Origin: Eumeta japonica
Taxonomy: Eukaryota > Arthropoda > Insecta > Lepidoptera > Psychidae
Assembly: GCA_005406025.1 (NCBI GenBank)
Contig: BGZK01000006.1
Coordinates: 1,426,001-1,490,000, forward strand
Direction: 5' to 3'
DNA length: 64,000 nt
This document shows positions 38,201 through 45,835 of this stretch, piece by piece (the stretch's first letter is position 1; every line of letters starts with the position of its first letter). The position numbers and the translations under genes were made by a program. The notes below the pieces were generated by a model, which was given only the letters and a program-made list of their open reading frames with translations, ran no database searches and was not told the origin of the DNA.

Positions 38201-38421
38201 CTGGAGAGAATTTCCTCGTCATCGGGCTGTCTCTGCTGCCACAGGTCCGACAGCCCTCCGGGAGCTCGCGCCTTGTAGTATCTCCGAGCACGCAGCGCCG
38301 CCTCCTCCTGGTTGCCCTGGCAGGTCCACAGCATCAGGTTGAGAACTGCAATCTCCTCGGCTGTCGCTGCTCTTGTTAAGTTTTCTTTGACCCATCGTTC
38401 ACCGAACGAAGCTGTCGGCAT
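28577..38421 (-). CDS. CRAL-TRIO (Sec14-like) lipid-binding protein, 5 exons
   Basis: Five exons join on the minus strand: 38421-38189, 35501-35364, 34260-34137, 31291-31063, 28854-28577. All borders are AG/GT and the phases agree (2, 2, 0, 1), giving 333 residues. The family is the alpha-tocopherol-transfer-protein/clavesin-like group, cytosolic carriers of small hydrophobic ligands, much expanded in insects. Residues 1-78 form the helical N-terminal lobe (AALRARRYYKAR). The CRAL-TRIO domain is about 85-240, with strand IVIIDVRDLQ (135-144), FLEVHIINV after the third intron, and the hallmark EYGGKAGT at 229-236. A basic tail of about 90 residues follows (DEWTAKLLENARWL onward). The start is ATG at 38,421, five bases after an acceptor, so an upstream non-coding exon must exist. 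There is no signal peptide. The ligand is unknown. The frame is intact. Confidence 0.92.
28985..29372 (+). repeat. Lepidopteran repeat, ggttccgtac to ggccggtttt
   Basis: It starts tacggttccgtacacaaagg, continues tccgctgtccatctgtctg and ctgtatctcatgaaacg, and ends ttcgtgttcgagccagc with ttggccggttttt. This is a full-length-looking copy of a family very common in moths and butterflies. It lies inside the last intron of the CRAL-TRIO gene. Confidence 0.65.
29373..30701. other. Intronic AT-rich sequence (last intron of CRAL-TRIO gene)
   Basis: No further repeat or exon was recognised. Confidence 0.4.
30706..30917. repeat. 65-bp tandem repeat carrying a GC hairpin
   Basis: Three full units and a partial fourth start at 30,706, 30,770, 30,835 and 30,900. 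Each begins with a small inverted repeat, tggcgacccgtcgcca or a variant of it, followed by an AT-rich spacer containing actgtatatat and ending agtatagcg. The array lies in the last intron, about 150 bases beyond exon 4. The hairpin stem (ggcga/tcgcc) is conserved in three units and has a mismatch or G-T pair in others. Confidence 0.85.
31063..31291 (-). CDS. CRAL-TRIO gene, coding exon 4
   Basis: The acceptor is tccttgcag and the donor aacg|gtaagc. It codes 76 residues from MIYPRKFLEVHIINV to EYGGKAGTMKDLN. This is the most diagnostic exon because of the YGG-x-AG signature and the preceding RRKIVQVHAHSENI segment, which corresponds to the basic helix region of the family. Confidence 0.92.
31293..32009. 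other. Intronic sequence (intron 3 of CRAL-TRIO gene)
   Basis: AT-rich; no supported feature. Confidence 0.4.
32010..32160. repeat. SINE body fragment
   Basis: The text ttcgccagtgcagctagtt, acacgctggtccaatattgg and gactaccgaccgttg-like blocks resemble the 3' body of the SINEs at 8,345 and 58,370 (ccacgctggtccagtgctgg there). The tRNA-like head is not present. Confidence 0.45.
32160..32226. repeat. (TA)n microsatellite
   Basis: About 33 uninterrupted TA units in intron 3 of the CRAL-TRIO gene. Confidence 0.97.
32321..32390 (+). other. Candidate plus-strand exon inside CRAL-TRIO intron 3
   Basis: A strong acceptor, ataattttcacttatttcag, is followed by 70 bases open in one frame (IKFASLHEHEEMLSYFTHW, then PSYEG) and a donor-like gagg|gtaaat. 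The residue composition looks protein-like, but there is no matching neighbour exon. It may belong to a nested gene on the opposite strand, be a relic, or be chance. Confidence 0.25.
32391..34136. other. Intronic AT-rich sequence (intron 3)
   Basis: A 10-bp palindrome, atttcttatt with one-base loop, is at 32,527-32,547. Nothing else is supported. Confidence 0.35.
34137..34260 (-). CDS. CRAL-TRIO gene, coding exon 3
   Basis: The acceptor is aattttccag and the donor atgagg|gtgagc. It codes LHEDSSPYEEIVIIDVRDLQ and on to FVHCMR, including the central beta strand of the CRAL-TRIO fold. It is 124 bases long and ends in phase 0. Confidence 0.88.
34549..34880 (+). repeat. ctagcttctgcccacgcct repeat
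   Basis: It begins actagcttctgcccacgcc, passes catcgatc-like and 'gattct' blocks, then tacataatgtaagtgaataaa and tatgttattctggagtataa, and ends near gagaaacgaacagacatac. Copies with the same order are at 36,099, 48,398 and, reversed, 63,310-63,640. It is a widespread lepidopteran family whose ends carry tgtctgttcg-type microsatellites. Confidence 0.6.
34881..35363. other. Intronic sequence (intron 2)
   Basis: AT-rich with T runs. No feature seen. Confidence 0.4.
35364..35501 (-). CDS. CRAL-TRIO gene, coding exon 2
   Basis: The acceptor is cccttccag and the donor catcag|gtacga. It codes YIVPLKGLSVGKRRLTLIRL onward to LMIMDI, the start of the lipid-binding lobe, and is 138 bases long with split codons at both ends. 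Confidence 0.88.
35502..36098. other. Intronic sequence (intron 1)
   Basis: AT-rich. No supported feature. Confidence 0.4.
36099..36560 (+). repeat. ctagcttccgcccgtggct repeat, expanded
   Basis: Starts aactagcttccgcccgtgg and continues with atcgaccgattacgataa, then many variants of 'gattctaatcc/gattctgat' over 300 bases. The gattct-like core seems expanded compared with 34,549 and 48,398. A 9-bp palindrome, aattggcat, lies at 36,261-36,280. Confidence 0.55.
37205..38050 (+). repeat. Tandem repeat of about 110 bp with cagacagaca blocks
   Basis: Blocks of catacagacagaca recur near 37,238, 37,708, 37,815, 37,930 and 38,035. Between them are diverged copies of 'gccta...tttgtgcaa...ca-catgttt...ccaatcttcatcacgatag...gttcttaagttataa'. 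Each unit resembles the end of a lepidopteran non-LTR element, so the array may have arisen by tandem duplication of a 3' end. Includes a (cat)8 microsatellite at 37,324-37,347. Confidence 0.6.
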
Positions 38422-38426
38422 TTTTA
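38189..38426 (-). CDS. CRAL-TRIO gene, first coding exon
   Basis: It begins after the acceptor cataatttcag at 38,426, with five untranslated bases before the ATG at 38,421. It codes residues 1-77 plus two bases and ends at gacgc|gtgagt. It contains the N-terminal lobe from MPTASFGERWVKE to EEILSSCQD. An in-frame ATG further upstream (38,445) lies in the intron, so it is not the start. Confidence 0.88.
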
Positions 38427-38944
38427 CTGAAATTATGAATATCAAATTTCATTAATATCTCTAGTACTTCAAAGATTAAATTATTACAAGTGAGAAGTTG
38501 GAAATTAAAATATTCGAGTATGATTCTACCATATTAGTCTTATAATAACTATAATTAAAGAGCTATGTATTATGTTTTTAATTAATGGGTTACATTATTA
38601 GATTTAGTTCTCTTAGGTAAAAGCTATTACCTTTGTATTTAATTAAAATCTCATAAGAATTAGTAAAATATTCACGTTTTATTCTAAAATATATTAAACT
38701 TTGTTTTATGGGATTTGAATGACTAAAGAGAACATTAAATGCTTACAATACTTTGATCTATATGTATAACTGTTATACGTAAAGGCTTTTTTTTCTACAA
38801 AGAAACATTTTAATTTTCGTAATTACGTGAAAGTACCTGAATTATGAAAATTTTTTGAATTCATAGAAGCAGCGGCTCAAGAGAGAGGAAATCAGGATAT
38901 GCACGCAGCTCCTAAGGGAATCACGTTATCGAGGCTTGAGCCAG
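38427..38944. other. Sequence upstream of the first coding exon
   Basis: AT-rich. The upstream 5' untranslated exon of the CRAL-TRIO gene is expected somewhere to the right of here, but no clear promoter or exon is visible in this stretch. Confidence 0.4.
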
Positions 38945-39235
38945 GTTTTTTTTTAATCAGGCACTATAGAGGTTGATTAAGAAAACGGCCTATCCTCCCT
39001 TCCACGATCTTTTATTGCGGATCGAGTGGCTGCTGAACCTCCACACAGCAGCTCAATGGCTGTCGAGGACTGCCCGTGACCGATGGCTTAAAGTCCTTTT
39101 CCGAAGCATGGACTTAGTGATTTAATTTGACTCGAATTAAAAACTTCCTGGTGAATTCGTCCGTGATCGGAATGGAACCCGGTACCTTCCAGTTCCGACG
39201 CGACGCGCTCTTAACTACTGAACCAAAGTTGGTTT
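38945..39235 (-). mobile_element. tRNA-derived SINE
   Basis: On the minus strand the head has an A-box-like tggttcagtagttaagagcg (39,226) and a B-box-like ccgggttccattcc (39,184). The body aattcaccaggaagttttta, atcggtcacgggcagtcctc and cgatccgcaataaaagatcg follows, with an A-rich tail (T run at 38,947). This is the best-preserved copy of the main SINE family in the window. Confidence 0.75.
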
Positions 39236-41654
39236 TTTATATGTTTTCCTTTTGAAGTTTAATATTCGGAAAAGCTGAATCCAAAAATTAATCGTAACTT
39301 ATTAAAACAAAGGACGTTAACCAATGTTCTGTGGTAGACGAATAATAAAATAGGATTTTTTTTTGTAATCATATCTAGTCGGCTCATTTACATACCAAGA
39401 AACATAATATCATCAGAATCAGTCAACTGCATCACGACGTGACTTTAACTAAAGGGTCGGTGCTAACTTTAATTTCCTAGGGCGACCTACATTAGGATCT
39501 GTCTACATTACTTTTTCATAAAAATAATTAAATTATTATTGCTGTTTTTGTTGGCATATTTAGAATTCATCATTTGATGAGGAGAAAATACGGTCTCATT
39601 GAAATAAAACAATACATGTCAGAGCAAAATGTACATTGACTAGTTCAAAAAATCATGTCTTTAAATTCCACACTGACGTGTCAATGGCGGTCTGTTTTTG
39701 GGCTTCTATCCTTAAAAAATCAAATGTGATCCCTAACGATGATCCCTTCGATATATATTATTATCAGTCCGTCCATCTGTCTGTATGCCGTAGTTAATTT
39801 TATAGTAATTAGGTACAACTGATATATACTAGATTTTACTACGAATAACGTTGTAGCTTTAATTAAATGTTGGTACAAATTTGTCATCACACTTGGACAA
39901 GTTTAATCAATATGTCATCTAAACCATATAAAAGTGCAATTGAAATTGTACTGAAGAATTGCAGCCGCCCAGCTGCAAATATTTGAATTAAGAAAAAAAA
40001 ATCTAAATTGCTGTGTTCAAACCTATATCATATTCAGTTACAATTTTATTCATATTGGTTGTCAAATTTGTCTATCTGTTTAGGCTAATAGTATTTACTG
40101 TATTTTCTATTAATAATAGTCTGCTTTAAGACCAGTACAATTTCCCATTTCTTGTATCGCGTGCACTATCATTTCAAAAGTAACGATTCAAATGTCCACT
40201 AAACTTACTTTTCCCTTCTTAGTAACTTTTTTTTTTTTTTTATTTTTGCTCAAAAAGATGAGAAAACAATACGCCCTTTGGTTATCTCAAAAATTCGCGG
40301 GAATAACAAATTGATGGTAGAAATTGTGATGTTTGTTACAGAGAACAAATATAGAATTCCGACTATCAAAGTGCTAGCGACACAAAAGACCTTGCGAACT
40401 ACCAACGGTCCGAACAAATAGTTTATCATTAAGCGTTATATTGTACGGATCCTCCCTTGTATGAATTCAAATCGCACTTGACTATTTTTATCATTACGTC
40501 ACGTACAACCTCTTGGTGCCTCCTGCGGGCATTTTTTATCCTCTTTCACGGTCCAAGTTCGACCTTGAGTCGATGTCTAAGCACCAAACAATCGCGAACT
40601 GATCTATTTTTTTTATCGCGTGAATCATTTTAAAATGGCGCAGTATTTGGGTTTAAAAAAGAACGACCAAAGTCAGAAGGTCACAAGTGACATGTTTGTT
40701 ACTCGACACGGATCTTCACGTAATGCGCATTATGACACAGATTTATGGATTTATAAATCAAAGTTTTAAATTTTATCGTTTATCTAATCGATTAATGTTT
40801 ACTATCGGCTTCTGCCTGCGCATGCGAATAGGTCTTTGTGGGCAGAAGACGGCATGGTAGATCTTTCGACAGTTCACGTTTCTACTTCCGTTCTCACTCT
40901 CTTCTCGTCCCTTTTTTTATTGGTTCAATAGGATTAAATAATAGGTCAATTCAAACAAATTAAAAATGCAAAACCTAAAAACACGTAAGCAAAGCTAAGA
41001 GCAGAGCTATAATAATTGTTTTGAATCGACAGCGTGCTTCAATAAAGCAGCTGAACAGGGATTTTTTTTCTGAAACATATTTTTTATTTATCAACCGATT
41101 TCAATGAAACAAATATTACATATTAGTCCAAGCTTACCTCAATGCAGCATCGAAAACAAAATTCATATTTATTCTGCCATCGTGTAAATTTAGCATTCAT
41201 CAACAACGCATAGACAGACAAAATGTCTACATTTTATTATTGTATTATTCTAAATAATATTTAGTTTACTAATTTTCGATTGTTTCTTTTGTTTTTCTTT
41301 CGAGGTTTGAAAAGCAAAAAGATATTCTGTAAATATTGGATGAATTGGTTTTCACAAAGGATGTAGTGCTAATATATCGATCCACAGACAAGAAAAATAA
41401 ATCATCCACCTCAAACTATACAGAGACGCGTTTAGAGAAATATTAAGTAATTAATAATCTTAACTCTATTATAGTTAACTAAGACATTTTTAATACTTAC
41501 TAAAAATGTAAACAATATAGTCCATCTCTAGTAATTGTGACTGTAATGGGCATACGGCCTTTTGCTTCTAAAATTTCATGTTAAGTGGGAACATTCCCGA
41601 ACAAGGAAGTGTAACTTTTTACTCAGTACATTATTGTCGAATAATTCATTGGGT
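39236..41654. other. Intergenic sequence without a recognised gene
   Basis: A weak repeat block at 39,690-39,830 (gtccgtccatctgtctgtatg) belongs to the ggttccg-type family. The part 40,300-40,760 is more complex and apparently single-copy, but no exon was found. At 40,800-41,220 are faint blocks (gcttctgcctgcgcatg; aaccgatttcaatgaaaca) of the ctagctt family. Confidence 0.35.
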
Positions 41655-41690
41655 TGACGTCACGTCACGTCACGTTACTTGTAGTGACGT
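41655..41690. promoter_or_regulatory. Cluster of CRE-like tgacgtca motifs
   Basis: The string ttgacgtcacgtcacgtcac followed by gtagtgacgtg gives a palindromic tgacgtca and several cacgtcac half sites in tandem. bZIP factors of the CREB/ATF type bind tgacgtca. No promoter is demonstrated nearby, so it may simply be a short tandem repeat. Confidence 0.3.
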
Positions 41691-42409
41691 GTAAAGGTTA
41701 GAATAATGACGTGATTGACTACTTCATTTGCGTCGAAGTACATTCACCGCTTGCTGCAAACCGCATAATATTAAAGCTCAATATTAAAAAAAAAACAGGC
41801 TACGAAAGCGTTTTTTAAGTAAACTTTATATTTTTAAGGAACATATATGATAATGACCAAAAATCACTAGCTTTCATTTTCAAGCGACATAAGAAAATGA
41901 GGATCCATATTCAACTAATGTTTTCATTAATTCTCATTATTTTCGTGGAAACAGTTCGATATATTTAGATAGTATGGGCTATATATGTACTATAATGGTA
42001 AATCCCGTCGTGGCTCCATATTTGAAAAATCTCGCTATAAACAAGCTTATAACAATAATATGAAACTAAATAATAGAAATTTTGTGTTATTTTTATCAAA
42101 GTTCATTTAAATTACATATATTGCGTTATAATCACAGAGATTTGAGCAGAATCACGCATTTTTTTTTATAATAATCGGTTCAATAGTTTCTTGCTTGCAT
42201 ATAGTGAAGCCACCTTATTTCGGGAGAAATTTAAAAATTTAAAAGTCTTAAAAATCTACCGCCCTAACCGAAGGCTCGACGGAACGGAGTCCGAGGGCGC
42301 CTCCACTCTAACTAAAAATATACAGACCCTAGCATGATTACCAGCGGAAATTTTATGTTTGGAACTGGTTTTCACTTCCTCTGTACTCCGTAAACGCGGA
42401 AGGTGTGCA

Positions 42410-42416
<7 letters not shown>
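41691..42416. other. Intergenic sequence
   Basis: AT-rich, with a short GC-richer part at 42,260-42,400. No supported gene. Confidence 0.4.
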
Positions 42417-42458
<42 letters not shown>

Positions 42459-42470
42459 TATATATATATT
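42417..42470. repeat. (TA)n(CA)n(TA)n microsatellite
   Basis: TA units, a cacacacacaca tract and TA units again, directly against the left end of the foldback element. It is the target region of that insertion. Confidence 0.95.
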
Positions 42471-43989
42471 AGGGGTGTTTCAAAAAAATATTTTTTTTTT
42501 TATTTTTTTTTCCAAACAGGTTTAAAGTTTCTTTGACGTCACGAACCGCCAGTGAAACCGCTCTTAATATTAATATTAAGTATGTCCTCATCGCATGTTT
42601 TTAATTCCATAAGAATAACACGGGAAAATTATTTTGTTTCTTCTGATTTTGTACTGTTCAAACGACTAATCAACTAATGAATTGCTATAGTTATTGTAGG
42701 GAATTGAACGCTCTACAATATGGGACTGATAAGATTTTCGATTAGTCAACGTGCTTAAGAGTTTTTACGATCAAAATTCAATTTTTTTAAATTTGATCGA
42801 AAACTCTAAATTTTACTAAAATTGTTAGTTTTATGGGAAAAATAGGGATCAAATTTTTTGTTAAACACGAATTTACCTTGGCCAAACGTTTACCAATAAT
42901 GTTTTTAATTGATGATAAAATTAGAATTATTAATTTTATCAATAATTGCTTATGAGGTAAAATTGTTAACTCTAGCTCATTAATACAATTAAAACAATTA
43001 TTTTTAACTTATGCTTATTAATTTTTTTTACATATTTCATCCTCGAGATGATTACCGAGAGCTTTTATCGTTATCTTTAGTTTTTCTTGGTAGTTGTCCA
43101 ACCGATACGTACATTTTTAAGCGTCCTGGCGCTATGCATCATGCACGATGGATGTCAAAAGCCATCTATAGTTTAAAAATTTTTATGTTTCGGGACCAAT
43201 TTCGTCTTTCCGCTCGTGAAATGAATTTACAAAATTCGATTTACCCTCTGATTTCTTAGAAGAAGATATTTTATCGTCGCCTGATAATGAAAGCTACAAA
43301 ATTTGTCTGGGATTTTTTAAAACCTTAAAAGTGACCAACGACGTTGCTGAACGGGGAATTGCGTTGATCGAAGAATATAACTGCTGCCTAACCAAAGATG
43401 AAGACCAGTTGCAGTATCTATTACAGGTTGTTCGCAATCATCGACAACGATTTCCCGATTGTAATAAAAAATCTCTCCAATAATAGATATTTGATGTAAT
43501 TAGATTAGTACATACTTTTAAAAACCTTAATAATAATGAAATCGGAGATATAAACGTTTATGAGAAAATTAATTAATGTTTAGCAAAAAATTTGATCCCT
43601 ATTTTTCCCATAAAGCTAACAATTTTAGTAAAATTTAGAGTTTTCGATCAAATTTAAAAAAAATTGAATTTTGATCGCAAAAAACTCTTAAGCACGTGAA
43701 CTAATCGAAAATCTTATCAGTCCCATTTTGTAGAGCGTTCAATTCCCTACAATAACTATAGCAGCGATTCATTAGTTGATTAGTCGTTTGAACAGTACAA
43801 AAATCAGAAGAAACAAAAATAATTTTTCCCGTGTTATTCTTAGGGGAATTAAAAAAATGCGATGAGGACATACTTAATATTAATATATTAAGAGCTCTGG
43901 TTTTCACTGGTGGTTCGTGACGTCAAAAAGGAAACTTTGAGCCTGTTTGGAAAAAAAAAATTTTTTTTTTAATTTTTGAAACATCCTAA
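42469..43989 (+). mobile_element. Foldback DNA transposon with ~400-bp inverted repeats
   Basis: The left arm (42,469-42,867) and right arm (43,577-43,989) are inverted copies of each other with only scattered mismatches and small indels. Both start ttagg.tgtttcaaaaa and end inside at gggatcaaattttttg. The interior of about 700 bp holds a broken gene on the plus strand. The element is inserted in a TA microsatellite, so a TA, TATA or 8-bp duplication cannot be told apart. Long arms with a short coding interior are typical of foldback-type or internally deleted DNA transposons. The superfamily is undetermined. Confidence 0.88.
43011..43483 (+). pseudogene. Broken transposon gene inside the foldback element
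   Basis: Two frames follow one another. The first, 43,011-43,259, reads HPRDDYRELLSLSLVFLG and then KRPGAMHHARWMSKAIYSLK with IFMFRDQF. After a frame change, the second, 43,262-43,483, reads CLGFFKTLKVTNDVAERGIA, LIEEYNCCLTKDEDQLQYLL and ends NKKSLQ with stop taa. Phrases like PGAMHHARWM-K-IY-LK and NDVAERG-LI are ones I recall from uncharacterised DNA-transposon proteins widespread in arthropods. Compared with those, a central piece seems to be missing, as well as the N terminus. It is therefore non-functional. The exact superfamily is not known to me. Confidence 0.7.
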
Positions 43990-44015
43990 TATATATATAT
44001 ATATATATATATGTG
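43988..44015. repeat. (TA)n microsatellite, right flank of foldback element
   Basis: TA units ending in tgtgtgt, mirroring the microsatellite on the left side. This supports insertion into one TA tract. Confidence 0.9.
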
Positions 44016-44999
44016 TGTAAAGAAAACCTTTTTAATGGTATTTCTAAAGTTTGTCATTGACAAAGACCATCAAATGTCACAACAGACATTGACGTTTTTT
44101 CATGTATAATATTGAGTAAGATATTGTTAGTAATAAATTTACCAAGATTCAAACACAAAAACACCTGTAATAAAGGTTTTAAATGTTGTTTCTTTTATTA
44201 TTACAGGTGAGCGTATATTTTTTTAACATAAAATATAATTGGAAAAATGTAAACATGTTGTGTTAATAAATGCTTTCATTATTACAAAGAAACGCAATTA
44301 CGCCCTTATTTCATTTATCCCAATTGTTGGAATAAATATAATTATATATCTATACACACAAGGACAAAAACTGTTTAGTGCCTTTATCCTCAGTTTGTTA
44401 GCCGATTTCCTTTTTTTTTTGGATTTTTCGATGAACTTTAGCGTCATCAATAAATAAATTTGAGAACAGTTTATTTTTTTTTCAAACTGCGACGTAGAAT
44501 CGAAGCTTTTATTTGGAAGTCTCTATTCGTGATACTTCTCGCTCTTTACGTCCACGTGCATGGTCTCGGATATACAGTGAACAAAATTATGAATACGATT
44601 GGAAAGAGGAAATGAAATGTTCGAAACATGAAAACTTATATATATGTACTCAAAGTTTCAATAATGATTATAGTCGAATTTCGCCCACTGGGCGAATACT
44701 AATTATTTTAAAGGTAGTACCAAAGCCTAAATAAATTATAAAGTATAATCACAAACTCACTGACAACTATTAATTAAAAACATAAAAACTTTCTTCAAAA
44801 AGTTTGTTGGAATAATTAGTTGTTTTATCATAATGATCTATCTTGGACGACCCCGGCCGCATTGGGCCGGAAGTTAGATCTCAATAGATTGTGGGATTAC
44901 GTCTCTATAATTAAGTTCTTTATAGGTGTATTTTTATGCTTTGTGCTCAACAAATCAATATTCTTTTGGTTGCATTATTTAAGATTTTTCATGGCGATC
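44016..44999. other. Intergenic sequence with unexplained open frames
   Basis: A 74-codon plus-strand frame (44,513-44,734) reads RDTSRSLRPRAWSRIYSEQN and ends LKVVPKPK. It has mixed polar composition unlike the AT-driven frames around it, but no family is recognisable. A frame at 44,239-44,457 is hydrophobic and AT-driven. The inverted pair cacctgtaataaa (44,163) and ttattattacaggtg (44,197) flanks 20 bases. Confidence 0.3.
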
Positions 45000-45125
45000 T
45001 ATAACAAATCAGATCAATAACCGCACGTGAACGCTCTCGACGCTTGCGCAACGCCGACCTTTGGCGCCGGGGGGCGCGCGTGTGTCGTGAGCGACTTGCG
45101 CAAAAATCCAGACCGTTCCGAATCC
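45000..45125. other. GC-rich patch
   Basis: CpG-rich sequence (ggcgccggggggcgcgcgtg) about 6.6 kb upstream of the first coding exon of the CRAL-TRIO gene on its own strand. It is a possible promoter or first-intron element; evidence is composition only. Confidence 0.3.
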
Positions 45126-45170
45126 GCCCCGACTCTGTAATGTCAAGGATGCCTAAATGTTATCACTTAC

Positions 45171-45211
45171 CGTATTGTGTTGGAGCCGATCGTTCCGGTG
45201 CGTGACTCCAT
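45171..45211 (-). other. Candidate 5' exon with start codon
   Basis: On the minus strand an ATG in a good insect context (gaacaacatgg) opens MESRTGTIGSNTI and runs into a strong donor, atacg|gtaagtg, at 45,171. If this exon were spliced to the acceptor at 38,426, its frame would stop after 9 codons there. It could then only be a short upstream frame of the CRAL-TRIO mRNA or the first exon of another gene. Confidence 0.25.
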
Positions 45212-45439
45212 GTTGTTCGCTCCGAAAAGCGTAAATAATGAAATCGAACCTACTCTGTGTAATATTCCCTCTGTTCTTTTCTTTACATTTTCTACACGAT
45301 CGCAATATATTGTGTTCTGTGATCGATTGGTTTCCTTTCAATTTACTTTTAGAAAAAAATTGAAGCATTACTAAAAGTACTTTTATTCTTTTTTTCATAA
45401 GCTCACGTCTATTTTCCAGAAAGCTAGACGGAGATAAAT

Positions 45440-45835
45440 TTGACACAGTACTTACTGCATTTGCATATCTCTCTCACTTCATTGACATCCATCAATCGTT
45501 CCGTGTAAGCTCATTAGTTTCTGGTGCTCATTTGGCACTTCTCTAATATGTCACCAGTTTGGTCTGTTTAGGATTTTCCAGGGCAATCCTCGCCGAGCCC
45601 TCCATCAGAGACTTTCGCTTTGTTTTGTCTGGTCAGTCCACTTTCATTAATACTTTCCGAATGATCAAACCACTGCATTTACCTGTTTCTAGCTACTAAC
45701 TACTACTCTAGCTACTAACTACGTCTTTTAAAGTACACCTCCTTCTGACATTATAATTCCTACATCTATCTTTCAAAGACACTCCACAGTGTTACACCCT
45801 CATTTCTCATAGTCTGGGTAACAAGTTGAAAATGG
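45440..45835 (-). mobile_element. Non-LTR retrotransposon fragment, 3' coding end
   Basis: On the minus strand, shifted frames read CGVSLKDRCRN, then WFDHSESINESGLTRQNKAK, then GKS, and finally LMDVNEVREICKC. This matches the C-terminal end of an insect non-LTR polyprotein I know by its 'RWFGHLERMNE.RLT' and 'LMDV.E.REICKDR' phrases. The same end, better kept, is at 58,590. Frameshifts and stops make it dead. The clade is uncertain (RTE-like). Confidence 0.7.
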
